Below, in pieces: positions 8,932 to 17,840 of a DNA stretch of 64,000 nt. The notes under the pieces are model-generated. The model was not told where the DNA came from and searched no databases. It saw only the letters and a program-made list of their open reading frames with translations. The translations under genes and the position numbers were made by a program. Source of the stretch: UMGS1491 sp944380925 (GTDB lineage Bacteria; Bacillota; Clostridia; Oscillospirales; Acutalibacteraceae); contig CALWJD010000006.1 in NCBI GenBank assembly GCA_944380925.1, positions 34,126 through 98,125 on the forward strand, read 5' to 3'. Position 1 is the stretch's first letter, and each line of letters starts with the position of its first letter.

Positions 8932-10188
8932 GTGTCAAAATTGATTATTGAAGGTTCAAGAAGACTCCATGGAAATATTAAAGTTCAGGGATCAAAAAAT
9001 AGTATTTTGCCGATTTTGGCGGCCTCTGTTATGTGTAAAGATGAATGCATAATACACAATTGCCCCGATATTTTGGACGTCAAAATAACAAGGCGTATTC
9101 TGGAATATTTAGGATGCAAAACAAGTTTTGAAAACAATACTTTTATTGTTAATTCAAAAAATATTTTAAAAAATGATATACCTGACTTCTTGATGAGAGA
9201 GATGAGATCATCTATAATATTCTTAGGTTCTTTAATTTCCGGATTTGGTAGTGCAAATCTTTCCCTGCCCGGAGGGTGTGAACTGGGGCCAAGACCAATA
9301 GATATTCATTTAGATGGACTTCGTCAGCTTGGCATGAGAATTACCGAAAGCCATGGTATTTTAAAATGCGATAGCGGAAAAGGATTAATCGGTTGCAATA
9401 TTGCTTTTTCTTTTCCGAGCGTTGGAGCAACGGAAAATTTGATTTTGGGTGCTGTCACTGCCAAGGGGACAACTATTATAACCAACGCCGCAAAAGAACC
9501 GGAAATAATTGATTTAATTGATTTTCTAAATAAGTGTGGTGCGAAAATTAAGTATTCTCATGAGGGTACAATAGTAATAACGGGAGTAACCAAGCTCCAC
9601 GGCGCAGAACATACCGTAATATCGGATAGAATTGTGGCTATTACGTATATGTCGGCAGCTGCGGCTACTTCGAGCAATATTACAATAGAGAAGGTTATTG
9701 AAGAACATATAAGCTCCGTAATTCCAATTTTCGAGGAAGCGGGTTGCGTTATAATGTTTAAAGATAAGGATATTTTAAAAATAGATTCTCCAACAAGACC
9801 ATATTTTAACAGAATAATACGAACCATGCCGTATCCCGGATTTCCAACCGATGCCCAAGCACCCGTTATGTCCATGACTGCCGTTGCGGACGGAACAAGC
9901 GTTTTTGTAGAAAATATTTTTTCAAACAGATATAAGCATGTTGGAGAACTTCTAAGACTCGGCGCAGATATAAAGGTTGAAGATAAAGTAGCAATTGTGG
10001 AGGGAGTAAAAAAGCTATCTGGCGCAAAAGTAACGGCAATGGATTTAAGAGGCGCAGCTTCATTGGTTGTTGCAGGGCTCAGCGCCGAAGGAATAACGGA
10101 AATCTCAGGGCTTAAACACATTGATAGAGGCTATGAACAAATAGAAAAAAATTTAAATATGTTGGGAGCTTCAGTAAAAAGAATTTAA
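8932..10188 (+). CDS. murA: MurA paralog, UDP-N-acetylglucosamine 1-carboxyvinyltransferase (second copy)
   Basis: A complete second MurA of 418 residues. It has VQGSKNSILPILAA at the N-terminus (KN pair conserved, though Ser replaces the usual Ala-Lys context), the catalytic loop LPGGCELGPRPIDIHLDGL with the fosfomycin-target Cys, and PYPGFPTDAQAPVM. All key features needed for activity are present. It starts at GTG 8932, preceded by AGAGGAGTGA. It lies 20 bases before divIB/ftsQ, so this copy sits in a remnant of a division and cell wall gene cluster, whereas the other copy follows prkC. The two copies differ throughout, indicating an old duplication rather than a recent one. Confidence 0.93.
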   Translation: MSKLIIEGSRRLHGNIKVQGSKNSILPILAASVMCKDECIIHNCPDILDVKITRRILEYLGCKTSFENNTFIVNSKNILKNDIPDFLMREMRSSIIFLGSLISGFGSANLSLPGGCELGPRPIDIHLDGLRQLGMRITESHGILKCDSGKGLIGCNIAFSFPSVGATENLILGAVTAKGTTIITNAAKEPEIIDLIDFLNKCGAKIKYSHEGTIVITGVTKLHGAEHTVISDRIVAITYMSAAAATSSNITIEKVIEEHISSVIPIFEEAGCVIMFKDKDILKIDSPTRPYFNRIIRTMPYPGFPTDAQAPVMSMTAVADGTSVFVENIFSNRYKHVGELLRLGADIKVEDKVAIVEGVKKLSGAKVTAMDLRGAASLVVAGLSAEGITEISGLKHIDRGYEQIEKNLNMLGASVKRI

Positions 10189-10208
10189 ACATATAGGGTG
10201 AAAAATCT

Positions 10209-11039
10209 ATGAACAGGGAATTATCAAAAAAATCAAATATAAAGCGGCCAAAAAGACCTACCAAAAGGGGACTTAGAAAAAAAGTATTTTTAAAAAGGAA
10301 AAGAAGAAAACTTATATTCAGAAGGTTTTTTTTGGTTGCGATATGCCTATCCGTTGTTTTTTTGTTTTTTTTCGGTATACATTTTTCCCTTTCTAAATTT
10401 TTTACCATAAAAAATATATCGGTTCAGGGTAGCAGTAGCTATTCAGATGCCGAAGTGATCTCAGCCGGCGAACTACATACTAAACAAAATTTGCTCTTTT
10501 TAAATTCAAAGAAAGCCGAAAACAAAATTTATACATCGCTCCCAAATGTAGATGAAGTAAAAATTTCTAAAAAATTCCCGAATAATTTGATTATCTCTTT
10601 AGAAGATGCCATACCGACTTACCACTTGAAAATTGAAAACGAATATATTGTAATTAGCGCCAAAAATAAATTTTTAGCTAAGTTTTCAGAACCTCCCGAT
10701 AATACTGTCGGGCTAATTGGAATAGAGGCGGAAATTAAAGAAAACGGAAAAGTGGAGTACAGAAATCCTGAGTCTTTAAAGCTTATGGAGGAAATTTTAA
10801 ATACGCTTAGAAGTAAAGAAATTGAGAACATAAATGAGGTAGACATTTCCGATTTGCAAAATATAACTTTGAAATATGAAAACAGAATAAAGATAAATAT
10901 CGGGAGTCAAGATGACCTAGATTATAAAATTTTAACTTTGAAAGAAATATTAAATAATAAAATTTCTAAAACTGAAAGAGGAACTTTAAATCTAAAAGAT
11001 TTAAAAACCCAAAACAGAACATACTTTACATATGAATAA
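10209..11039 (+). CDS. divIB: DivIB/FtsQ-type cell division protein
   Basis: A bitopic membrane protein that links the division-site FtsL/DivIC pair to the septal peptidoglycan machinery. The 276 residues have a very basic cytoplasmic N-terminus (KRPKRPTKRGLRKK), one membrane helix at about residues 38-60, and an extracellular POTRA domain beginning FTIKNISVQGSSSYSDAEVISA. A beta domain follows with the motif PNNLIISLEDAIPTY. It follows the second murA after 20 bases and ends just before a strong terminator at 11048, so murA-divIB form a two-gene unit. Its partner DivIC is encoded 2.2 kb downstream. I am confident of the family. Confidence 0.88.
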   Translation: MNRELSKKSNIKRPKRPTKRGLRKKVFLKRKRRKLIFRRFFLVAICLSVVFLFFFGIHFSLSKFFTIKNISVQGSSSYSDAEVISAGELHTKQNLLFLNSKKAENKIYTSLPNVDEVKISKKFPNNLIISLEDAIPTYHLKIENEYIVISAKNKFLAKFSEPPDNTVGLIGIEAEIKENGKVEYRNPESLKLMEEILNTLRSKEIENINEVDISDLQNITLKYENRIKINIGSQDDLDYKILTLKEILNNKISKTERGTLNLKDLKTQNRTYFTYE

Positions 11040-11047
11040 AGTTTTTT

Positions 11048-11085
11048 GAGCCGTAAGTTTTTAAACTACTGGCTCTTTTTTTTGT
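11048..11085 (+). terminator. Rho-independent terminator after divIB
   Basis: GAGCC (11048-11052) pairs with GGCTC (11071-11075). An inner AGTTT/AAACT pairing extends the stem, and a run of eight T follows. It ends the murA-divIB transcript. Confidence 0.85.
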
Positions 11086-11130
11086 TTTGTGGTTTACTTA
11101 ATTAGTATAAAAAGCAAAGGGGAAATTTTT

Positions 11131-12375
11131 ATTTTTAAGTTTGATAGCAAAATTCAGAACATGGCTAATGAGGCGCTTGCAATCTGCCAAAAAGAGTTTA
11201 ATGAAATTGAAAAAATAAAAGAATATAATCAGCAAAAAGTGCTGGAATCTTTTATAAAATGCGGTATTAGCGAAAGCCATTTTGTTGCAACCACAGGTTA
11301 TGGATATAACGATCGGGGTAGGGAAAAACTCGATGAAGTATTTGCCGATATATTTAAAACGGAAGATGCTTTGGTAAGGCATAACTTTGTAAGTGGTACT
11401 CATGCCATAGCAACAGTTTTGTTTGGAATTTTAAGACCAAACAATAAAGTTTTAAGCGTTACGGGCAAACTTTATGATACATTATCGGATGTTATAAAGT
11501 CTGAGCCCGGTATGGGCTCGCTGAGTGACTATTCCATAGAATTTAGGTATATAGATTTTGATAAAAACGAGGGCGCTTATTTTAAATCGATTGAAAATGC
11601 TCTTTCGAACGAAGACTACAAAGCCGTTTATATTCAGCGTTCACGGGGATATAGTCTTAGAGATTCGCTAAATATAGAAAAAATAGAAAAAATAATTTCG
11701 CTCGTTAAAAATATGAATACCGAAATTTTAGTCATAGTAGATAACTGTTACGGCGAATTTGCCGAGAAAAAAGAACCCACAGAAGTGGGTGCAGATGTAA
11801 TCGTCGGTTCGCTTATAAAAAATCCCGGCGGAGGTATTGCCCCAACAGGCGGATACATTGCCGGAAAGAAAAGAATTGTGGATATGTGTTCATATAGGCT
11901 CACCGCGCCCGGAATAGGAAAAGAAATTGGAGCAAACTTGGGAGTAAACAAAGAAATGTTTATGGGTATTTTCAATGCGCCGTGCGTTGTAGGAGAAGCC
12001 CTTAAAACAGCAGTTTTCGCGGCAGCTCTATTTGAAAAAATGGGTTATAAAGTTTTTCCCAAATATAATGAAAAAAGAGCAGATATTGTAGAATCCATAG
12101 TGCTTGAGGATTCGAGCGCTTTAATAAAATTTTGCAAAGGTATTCAAGAAGGTTCAGCTATCGATTCTTTTGTTTCCCCCGAGCCTTGGGATATGCCGGG
12201 CTACGAAGATAAGGTAATAATGGCGGCAGGAACCTTTATTTCGGGTTCTTCCTTGGAGCTTTCGGCCGATGGCCCATTAAGACCGCCTTATGTTGTTTGG
12301 ATGCAAGGAGGAACTAATTTCTACGCTGCAAAAATAGGAATTATGAAAGCTGCGGAAAAGATTTTAAATTCTTAG
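11131..12375 (+). CDS. YnbB-like PLP enzyme (methionine gamma-lyase family, 'aluminum resistance protein')
   Basis: A fold-type I pyridoxal-phosphate enzyme of the family often labelled aluminum resistance protein, related to cystathionine and methionine gamma-lyases; its real substrate is not firmly known. Visible features include TTGYGYNDRGREKLDEVFADIF and SGTHAIA near the N-terminus, the cofactor aspartate region VIVDNCYGEF, and the Schiff-base lysine in SLIKNPGGGIAPTGGY. The start is uncertain. The only good ribosome site (AAAGGGG, 11116-11122) points to ATT 11131, giving 414 residues, which fits the family. A GTG at 11089 lies upstream of that site and inside the terminator T-tract region, and ATG 11161 has no ribosome site. 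The PLP-family assignment is secure. Confidence 0.88.
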   Translation: MFKFDSKIQNMANEALAICQKEFNEIEKIKEYNQQKVLESFIKCGISESHFVATTGYGYNDRGREKLDEVFADIFKTEDALVRHNFVSGTHAIATVLFGILRPNNKVLSVTGKLYDTLSDVIKSEPGMGSLSDYSIEFRYIDFDKNEGAYFKSIENALSNEDYKAVYIQRSRGYSLRDSLNIEKIEKIISLVKNMNTEILVIVDNCYGEFAEKKEPTEVGADVIVGSLIKNPGGGIAPTGGYIAGKKRIVDMCSYRLTAPGIGKEIGANLGVNKEMFMGIFNAPCVVGEALKTAVFAAALFEKMGYKVFPKYNEKRADIVESIVLEDSSALIKFCKGIQEGSAIDSFVSPEPWDMPGYEDKVIMAAGTFISGSSLELSADGPLRPPYVVWMQGGTNFYAAKIGIMKAAEKILNS

Positions 12376-12446
12376 AATCGGTACTATTTTTCTTTTCTTT
12401 CGGCATAAATATTTTTAATAAGATATTTTTTAAGGGAGATAGAATT

Positions 12447-12734
12447 ATGAATAACGAAACAATTAACAAAGTACCAAAAATGCCGCATACACTGAGTCTT
12501 GACAACAGGAAAACACTCTCTTTAAATGGAATATCGGAAGTTGACAATTTTGATGATAAATCCATAACTGCGTGCACTGATATTGGCAAACTTAGTATAA
12601 GCGGTGAAAATTTAAATATAAAAAAATTAAATTTAGAAATCGGAGAACTGGAAGTAGAAGGCAAAGTTTCATCTTTAATATATAGTGACTGTAAATTAAG
12701 AAAAAGGAGAAAACTGTTTTTCAGATCTTTTTAA
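12447..12734 (+). CDS. yabP: YabP, sporulation protein
   Basis: A 95-residue protein of the YabP/YqfC family, required for spore coat and cortex formation in Bacillus and conserved in spore formers. The motifs PHTLSLDNRKTLSLNGISEV and ELEVEGKVSSLIYSD match the family from start to end. The start ATG follows AAGGGAG. It is immediately upstream of yabQ, divIC and yabR, the same order as at the Bacillus yab locus, which strongly supports the call. A sporulation-specific (sigma-E) promoter is expected in the 70-base gap before it, but I could not identify one convincingly. The basic tail RKRRKLFFRSF is typical. Confidence 0.92.
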   Translation: MNNETINKVPKMPHTLSLDNRKTLSLNGISEVDNFDDKSITACTDIGKLSISGENLNIKKLNLEIGELEVEGKVSSLIYSDCKLRKRRKLFFRSF

Positions 12735-12769
12735 AAAATTTACAGACTAATCGAAAAGGTGAAATATGG

Positions 12770-13171
12770 ATGGATGAAATTTATAAGACCCAATTTATGA
12801 TTTTTTTGTTTTCTTGTTTACTGGGAGTTGCTCTAGGTTTGCTTTACGATATCTTTAGACTGATAAGAATGATAATCAATCTACGAAATATTTTTATGTT
12901 TATCCAGGATGTTATATATTTTTTGGTAAGTGCACTTATTACCTTTTTGTTTGTACTTGTATTTAATAAGGGAGAATCTCGCTTTTATATTTTGGCGGGA
13001 GAGGGAATTGGATGGATTATCTATCATCTTACTTTTGGAGAGATGATTTACAAATGCTCCGGAAAAATTGTTGTTGTTTTAAAATCGTGTATTAACAAAA
13101 TTTATTCAAAAACCAAGGGTGTAATATCGAAAATTCATAAAATGTTATTTTTCAAAACAACAAAAAAATAA
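12770..13171 (+). CDS. yabQ: YabQ, spore cortex biosynthesis membrane protein
   Basis: A 133-residue integral membrane protein needed for spore cortex formation in Bacillus. The opening (residues 5-45) has the YabQ signature: a hydrophobic helix followed by GVALGLLYDIFRLIRMII. At least two further membrane segments follow, then a lysine-rich cytoplasmic tail. It lies 35 bases after yabP and before divIC, matching the conserved sporulation cluster. ATG 12770 follows a GGTGAAAT ribosome site with a second ATG four bases upstream in another frame. It is shorter than Bacillus YabQ but similar to clostridial forms. Confidence 0.88.
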   Translation: MDEIYKTQFMIFLFSCLLGVALGLLYDIFRLIRMIINLRNIFMFIQDVIYFLVSALITFLFVLVFNKGESRFYILAGEGIGWIIYHLTFGEMIYKCSGKIVVVLKSCINKIYSKTKGVISKIHKMLFFKTTKK

Positions 13172-13197
13172 TTATTTGCCAAAAACAAAAAAATAAC

Positions 13198-13227
13198 TTG
13201 CATTTATATATTCATAAAGTGCATAAT
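13198..13227 (+). promoter_or_regulatory. Candidate sigma-A promoter for divIC
   Basis: TTGCAT (13198-13203) and CATAAT (13222-13227) are separated by 18 bases, about 45 bases upstream of the divIC start. This would allow vegetative expression of divIC independent of the sporulation genes before it. It is a pattern match only. Confidence 0.45.
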
Positions 13228-13271
13228 ATAGACTGTAAACGTATCAGAAATTTTGTCAGAGGAAGTTTTAA

Positions 13272-13529
13272 ATGAAATTGTCTGCAAGAAAAAGCAAAAA
13301 ATTTGTAATAAAATTTGTTATACTGTTTGCTATCGGATGTTGTATTTACTTTTTTATCAATCAAAGAATAAAAATCAAAATGAAAAATGATGAACTCGAT
13401 TATATAAATAAGCAAATAGCGGTAGAAAAGAAAAAAAGCGAAGAAATTCGTGAAAAAATGGAACAGGTTTCCGGTGAAAACGAAAATAAAAATTCCCGCA
13501 CGAGGGTATTTGAAAATGTTGCGGAATAA
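13272..13529 (+). CDS. divIC: DivIC/FtsB-type septum formation initiator
   Basis: An 85-residue bitopic division protein. A basic cytoplasmic start (KLSARKSKK) is followed by one membrane helix at about residues 13-28, then a heptad-rich coiled coil (DELDYINKQIAVEKKKSEEI) that would pair with FtsL and DivIB at the septum. Size and topology fit the DivIC/FtsB family. Its position between yabQ and the S1-domain gene yabR is the conserved Firmicute arrangement. The ribosome site GAGGAAG lies just before ATG 13272. Sequence identity within this family is low, so the call rests on architecture plus gene order. Confidence 0.85.
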   Translation: MKLSARKSKKFVIKFVILFAIGCCIYFFINQRIKIKMKNDELDYINKQIAVEKKKSEEIREKMEQVSGENENKNSRTRVFENVAE

Positions 13530-13568
13530 TGGATGTGTATATAAAATTGATAAGAAAGTTGGTTTTTT

Positions 13569-14012
13569 ATGGAATTTGAAATAGGGTCAATCGTAGAGGG
13601 AAAAGTTAAAAGCATCACCAATTTTGGCGCTTTTATTGATTTTGATGATGGTAAATCCGGTCTTGTACACATTTCAGAAATTTCCAATACTTTTGTTAAA
13701 GATATAAAGGATCATTTAAAGGAAGGTCAAACCGTAAAAACCAAGGTGATAAGCAAGGACCCTTCAGGAAAGCTGGGGCTTTCCATTAAACGCATTCAGG
13801 AAGAGAAAAAACCTGAAAACAACAATGATTTTGGTAAATCCGGTGGTACCAAGAGTATTAAAAAGTTTGTCGATTCCAAATTGACTTCTAACAGATTTGA
13901 AGATATGATGGCCAAGTTTAAACAAATCAGTGATGAAAAAATAAGCAGTTTTACGGAAAAAACAAAACGCAGAGGAAATAGCAGAAAAGCTAATCATAGA
14001 ACCGATTTTTAG
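13569..14012 (+). CDS. yabR: YabR-like S1-domain RNA-binding protein
   Basis: A 147-residue cytoplasmic protein with one S1 domain at about residues 1-72. Its motifs are GSIVEGKVKSITNFGAFIDF, GLVHISEIS and GKLGLSIKRI, all standard for the OB fold. The C-terminal half is charged and low in complexity (KKPENNNDFGKS and a basic end) and probably flexible. In Bacillus the equivalent general stress protein associates with ribosomes or RNA. It closes the yabP-yabQ-divIC-yabR block and is followed by a terminator at 14035. spoIIE, which follows in Bacillus, is absent here; dapF comes next. Confidence 0.9.
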   Translation: MEFEIGSIVEGKVKSITNFGAFIDFDDGKSGLVHISEISNTFVKDIKDHLKEGQTVKTKVISKDPSGKLGLSIKRIQEEKKPENNNDFGKSGGTKSIKKFVDSKLTSNRFEDMMAKFKQISDEKISSFTEKTKRRGNSRKANHRTDF

Positions 14013-14034
14013 TTTTATTTTTTAAAAATTTATG

Positions 14035-14076
14035 CCGAAGCTTTTTAATTTATTTAGAGCTTCGGATTAATTTTTG
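14035..14076 (+). terminator. Rho-independent terminator after yabR
   Basis: CCGAAGCT (14035-14042) pairs with AGCTTCGG (14058-14065) around an AT-rich loop, followed by ATTAATTTTT. It separates the sporulation/division block from the dapF transcription unit. Confidence 0.8.
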
Positions 14077-14168
14077 TTCAAAATACAGGTTAATTGCAAA
14101 CCGGTTGTAATTGACTAAGTTTTACTATAAAATAAAAGATTATGGATAAGTTTTTTTAGGAGGCAAAT

Positions 14169-15011
14169 ATGAAACTTAAATTTACAAAAATGCATGGTTG
14201 CGGTAATGATTACGTTTATGTAAATTGTTTTGAACAGACGATTGAAGATCCGGCAAAACTCAGTTGTTTACTTTCGGATAGACGCCACAGTATAGGCGGA
14301 GACGGAATAATACTGATTTGCAAGTCCGAAGTAGCCGATGCCAAAATGAGAATTTTTAATAAAGACGGCAGCGAAGGAAAAATGTGCGGTAACGGCATAA
14401 GGTGCGTTGCAAAATATCTTTACGACTCCGGATTAATCAAAAACAAAGATGACATAAAAATTGAAACCTTAAGCGGTATAAAGTATCTAAAGATATTAGA
14501 AAATAAAGATAATGAAGCTTTAGTTAAAGTAAATATGGGTAAGGCAGATCTTAGTTCAAAAAGTATTCCCATGATTTTTGAAAAAGATACGGTAATAAAC
14601 GAACCCATAACTCTAAATAACGAAGTTTACAATATTACTTGTGTTTCTATGGGTAACCCGCACGCAGTTATATTTTGCGATGAAGTTTATTCGGCAAAAG
14701 TTAAGGAAATCGGTTCGAAACTATCTTCGCATAGAATTTTCCCGGAAGGTGTAAACGTTGAGTTTGTAGGAATTGTTGATAAAAATAACATTACAATGCG
14801 TGTGTGGGAACGCGGAAGCGGCGAAACACTTGCATGCGGAAGCGGAGCTTGTGCCAGCGTTGTTGCAGCGGTTGAAAATGGATTTTGCAATAAAAATGAA
14901 GATGTAACGGTACATTTGCGCGGCGGAAAATTGATTGTAAATTACTCAGATGAAAGAGTATTTTTAACGGGAAATGCAGTTAGAGTTTTTGAAGGAGAAA
15001 TAACAGTATGA
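14169..15011 (+). CDS. dapF: DapF, diaminopimelate epimerase
   Basis: Converts LL-diaminopimelate to the meso form used in peptidoglycan and lysine synthesis. The 280 residues contain both catalytic cysteines: one in MCGNGIRCVAKY near residue 75 and one in ETLACGSGACAS near residue 220. The opening FTKMHGCGNDYVYV and the GNPHAVIF block are also conserved. The ribosome site AGGAGG lies just before ATG 14169. It overlaps pyrG by four bases (ATGA) and is followed by dapL, which makes the LL-DAP substrate. The window therefore encodes the last two steps of the aminotransferase variant of the DAP pathway. Confidence 0.96.
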   Translation: MKLKFTKMHGCGNDYVYVNCFEQTIEDPAKLSCLLSDRRHSIGGDGIILICKSEVADAKMRIFNKDGSEGKMCGNGIRCVAKYLYDSGLIKNKDDIKIETLSGIKYLKILENKDNEALVKVNMGKADLSSKSIPMIFEKDTVINEPITLNNEVYNITCVSMGNPHAVIFCDEVYSAKVKEIGSKLSSHRIFPEGVNVEFVGIVDKNNITMRVWERGSGETLACGSGACASVVAAVENGFCNKNEDVTVHLRGGKLIVNYSDERVFLTGNAVRVFEGEITV

Positions 15012-16603
15012 CAAAATATGTTTTTGTAACAGGCGGAGTGGTTTCGGGTTTAGGAAAGGGCATAACCGCCGCTTCGCTCGGCAGGCTTTTAAAATCAAGA
15101 GGGCTAAAAGTAATGGCTCAAAAGTTAGATCCCTATATAAACGTGGACCCCGGAACCATGAGCCCTTATCAACATGGTGAGGTTTTTGTTACGGAAGACG
15201 GAGCAGAAACGGACCTTGACCTTGGGCACTATGAAAGGTTTATAGACGAAAACCTTAATAAATATTCTAATTTAACCACCGGTAAAGTCTATTGGAATGT
15301 TTTGCAAAAAGAAAGAAAAGGTGAATATTTGGGGGAAACAATCCAAGTTATTCCTCATATCACCAACGAAATAAAGAAATTTATATATTCGGTAGGTAAA
15401 AAGTCTAACGCCGATGTGGTTATAACAGAAATAGGCGGTACCACGGGAGATATAGAAAGCCAGCCTTTCTTGGAAGCAATAAGACAAGTTTCTCTGGAAG
15501 TTGGAAAAGAAAATTGTATTTTCATTCATGTAACTTTAATTCCCTATATAGTAAGTTCAGGTGAGTATAAATCCAAGCCCACTCAGCATTCCGTCAAAGA
15601 ATTAAGGTCACTTGGAATTAACCCTGATATTATCGTAGCGCGTTGTGATAAGCCCCTTACAAAAAGTATACAGGATAAAATTTCCCTGTTTTGTAACGTT
15701 AAACCCGATTGCGTTATAAATAATATAACTGTTTCGTCACTTTACCACGCTCCTTCTATGCTTGAAGAAAGCAATTTTTCGGATATAGTATGCAGAGAAC
15801 TTCATTTAGATTGTCCCAAGTGCAATATGTCTGAATGGAACGAAATGTTAAAAAGAATAGATAACCGCAAGCGCAAAGCAAAAATTGCGCTGGTCGGAAA
15901 ATATGTTCAGCTCCATGATGCATACCTTTCTGTTGCAGAAGCCTTAAATCACGGCGGATTTGAAACAGATACAAATGTTGAAATTAAATGGGTAGATTCT
16001 GAATTTATAACCAAGTTTACCGTTAAAGATCACCTGAGCGATTGTGATGGAATTTTAGTTCCGGGAGGTTTTGGCGGAAGAGGTATTGAAGGAAAGCTCG
16101 AAGCCGCAAAATACGCACGTGAAAACAACATTCCCTATCTTGGTATTTGCCTTGGTATGCAAGCGGCTGTCATCGAGTTTTCAAGGAATGTTTTGGGGTT
16201 GCCGGATGCCAATTCGGAAGAATTTGATCCTGAAAGTAAAAATTTAGTTATCCATCTTATGAACGACCAAAAAGATAAAGAGCAAAAAGGCGGCACCATG
16301 CGTTTGGGAGCATATCCGTGTATTATCAAGGATCAATCGCTTATGAGTAATGCTTATGGTAAACAAGAGGTTTTTGAACGCCACCGCCACAGATATGAAT
16401 TTAATAATGAATATCGTGATGAAGTAGAAAAACATGGCATGAAGATTACAGGTGTTTCGCCAAACGGAGTGTTGGTTGAAGCGGTTGAAATACCAAACCA
16501 TAAATTTTTCGTAGGCGTACAGTATCATCCGGAATTTAAAAGCCGCCCAAATCATGCGCACCCACTTTTCCGTGAGTTTGTAAGAGCAGCAAGCCACGCA
16601 TAA
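15008..16603 (+). CDS. pyrG: PyrG, CTP synthase
   Basis: Glutamine-dependent conversion of UTP to CTP. The 531-residue protein has an N-terminal synthetase domain opening KYVFVTGGVVSGLGKGITAASLG (P-loop) with LDPYINVDPGTMSPYQHGEV, and a C-terminal class I glutamine amidotransferase domain. The amidotransferase nucleophile is in PYLGICLGMQAAVIEFSRN, with the His/Glu pair in VQYHPEFKSRP near the end. Both active sites look intact. The start overlaps the dapF stop, so the two are translationally coupled. The length is normal for the family. No attenuator-type repeated G tract was noticed before it. Confidence 0.97.
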   Translation: MTKYVFVTGGVVSGLGKGITAASLGRLLKSRGLKVMAQKLDPYINVDPGTMSPYQHGEVFVTEDGAETDLDLGHYERFIDENLNKYSNLTTGKVYWNVLQKERKGEYLGETIQVIPHITNEIKKFIYSVGKKSNADVVITEIGGTTGDIESQPFLEAIRQVSLEVGKENCIFIHVTLIPYIVSSGEYKSKPTQHSVKELRSLGINPDIIVARCDKPLTKSIQDKISLFCNVKPDCVINNITVSSLYHAPSMLEESNFSDIVCRELHLDCPKCNMSEWNEMLKRIDNRKRKAKIALVGKYVQLHDAYLSVAEALNHGGFETDTNVEIKWVDSEFITKFTVKDHLSDCDGILVPGGFGGRGIEGKLEAAKYARENNIPYLGICLGMQAAVIEFSRNVLGLPDANSEEFDPESKNLVIHLMNDQKDKEQKGGTMRLGAYPCIIKDQSLMSNAYGKQEVFERHRHRYEFNNEYRDEVEKHGMKITGVSPNGVLVEAVEIPNHKFFVGVQYHPEFKSRPNHAHPLFREFVRAASHA

Positions 16604-16628
16604 ATTTGAATCAGTGAGGAATTTACAG

Positions 16629-17813
16629 ATGATTAAAGTTAATAAAAATTTTGAAAATCTCAAAAAAAATTATCTTTTTGTCGAAATGGAAAACCGTATA
16701 AAAGCATACCAAGAAAAAAATCCTCAAGCTAAAATAATAAGACTAGGCATTGGTGATGTTACTTTGCCGTTATGCCAAACGGTAATAAAAGCCATGCATG
16801 AAGCCGTTGATGAAATGGCAAAGAAAGAAACTTTTAAGGGATATGGCCCTTCCAATGGGTATGAATTTTTAAGGGAGGCAATTAGCAAAAGCTATTTAAA
16901 ATATGATATAGAAATTGATAAAAATGACGTATATGTTTCCGACGGTGCTAAGAGTGATACGGCGAACATTATGGATATTTTTGATGCAAGCGGAGATGTT
17001 TTAATTCCAGATCCTGCATATCCCGTTTATGTTGATTCTTCAATAATTGCCGGAAAAAATATCCATTTCGTCAAAGCTACTCAAGAAAATGGATTTCTGC
17101 CAATGCCCGATTATAAAATTTCGCCATCTTTGATTTATATCTGCTCACCGAACAATCCGACAGGTGCAGTATATGACAAGGAGCAGCTAAAAAAATGGGT
17201 TGATTATGCGCTTGATAAACAGGCAATAATAATTTTTGATGCAGCTTATGAACCTTTTATAGTAGATAAAGATTTGCCACACAGTATTTATGAAATAGAA
17301 AATGCCAAAAAATGCGCGATAGAAGTGTGTTCATTTTCAAAAGGTGCAGGCTTTACGGGAATAAGGTGTGCATATACCGTAGTGCCTTCAGAAATTAAGG
17401 TTGATGGCAAAAAAATCGGAGATATTTGGATGCGCAGGCAGTCTTGTAAATTTAACGGTGCCACCTATATAACACAAAAAGCGGCCCTGGCTGCACTTTC
17501 CGAAAATGGCCAAAAAGAAAATAAAGAAATGGTAGATTACTACCGCCGAAATGCAAAGGTTCTCGTTGATACAATGAAAAAACTCGGTATTTGGCATGTT
17601 GGGGGAGAAAATTCACCGTATGTTTGGATAAAATGCCCCAACAACATGAAATCATGGGATTTCTTTGATTTGCTTTTGGAAAAAGCCAACATAGTAGGTA
17701 CTCCGGGAGCAGGGTTTGGAGATAGCGGAGAAGGTTACTTTAGATTCTCGTCTTTCGGTAATTATGAGGACGTTTTAGAAGCCGCATCAAGGCTTGAAAA
17801 ATTAGATTTTTAG
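16629..17813 (+). CDS. dapL: DapL, LL-diaminopimelate aminotransferase
   Basis: Transfers an amino group from glutamate to tetrahydrodipicolinate in one step to give LL-DAP, bypassing the acylated intermediates. The family opening occurs at residues 1-50, ending RLGIGDVTLPL. SPNNPTGAVY is near residue 180 and the PLP lysine lies in SFSKGAGFTGIRC. ATG 16629 is chosen because GTGAGGA lies nine bases upstream; an in-frame GTG at 16614 is part of that ribosome site. The 394 residues fit DapL. It follows pyrG closely and shares the transcription unit with dapF. DapL is typical of clostridia, chlamydiae and plants. Confidence 0.94.
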   Translation: MIKVNKNFENLKKNYLFVEMENRIKAYQEKNPQAKIIRLGIGDVTLPLCQTVIKAMHEAVDEMAKKETFKGYGPSNGYEFLREAISKSYLKYDIEIDKNDVYVSDGAKSDTANIMDIFDASGDVLIPDPAYPVYVDSSIIAGKNIHFVKATQENGFLPMPDYKISPSLIYICSPNNPTGAVYDKEQLKKWVDYALDKQAIIIFDAAYEPFIVDKDLPHSIYEIENAKKCAIEVCSFSKGAGFTGIRCAYTVVPSEIKVDGKKIGDIWMRRQSCKFNGATYITQKAALAALSENGQKENKEMVDYYRRNAKVLVDTMKKLGIWHVGGENSPYVWIKCPNNMKSWDFFDLLLEKANIVGTPGAGFGDSGEGYFRFSSFGNYEDVLEAASRLEKLDF

Positions 17814-17840
17814 TATTATTAAATTTTTGGAGGAAAAATA

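Noticed and set aside
17814..17840. LexA operator before recA
   Set aside because: The gap holds only the dapL stop and a ribosome site; no GAAC-GTTC or CGAAC-type dyad is present.
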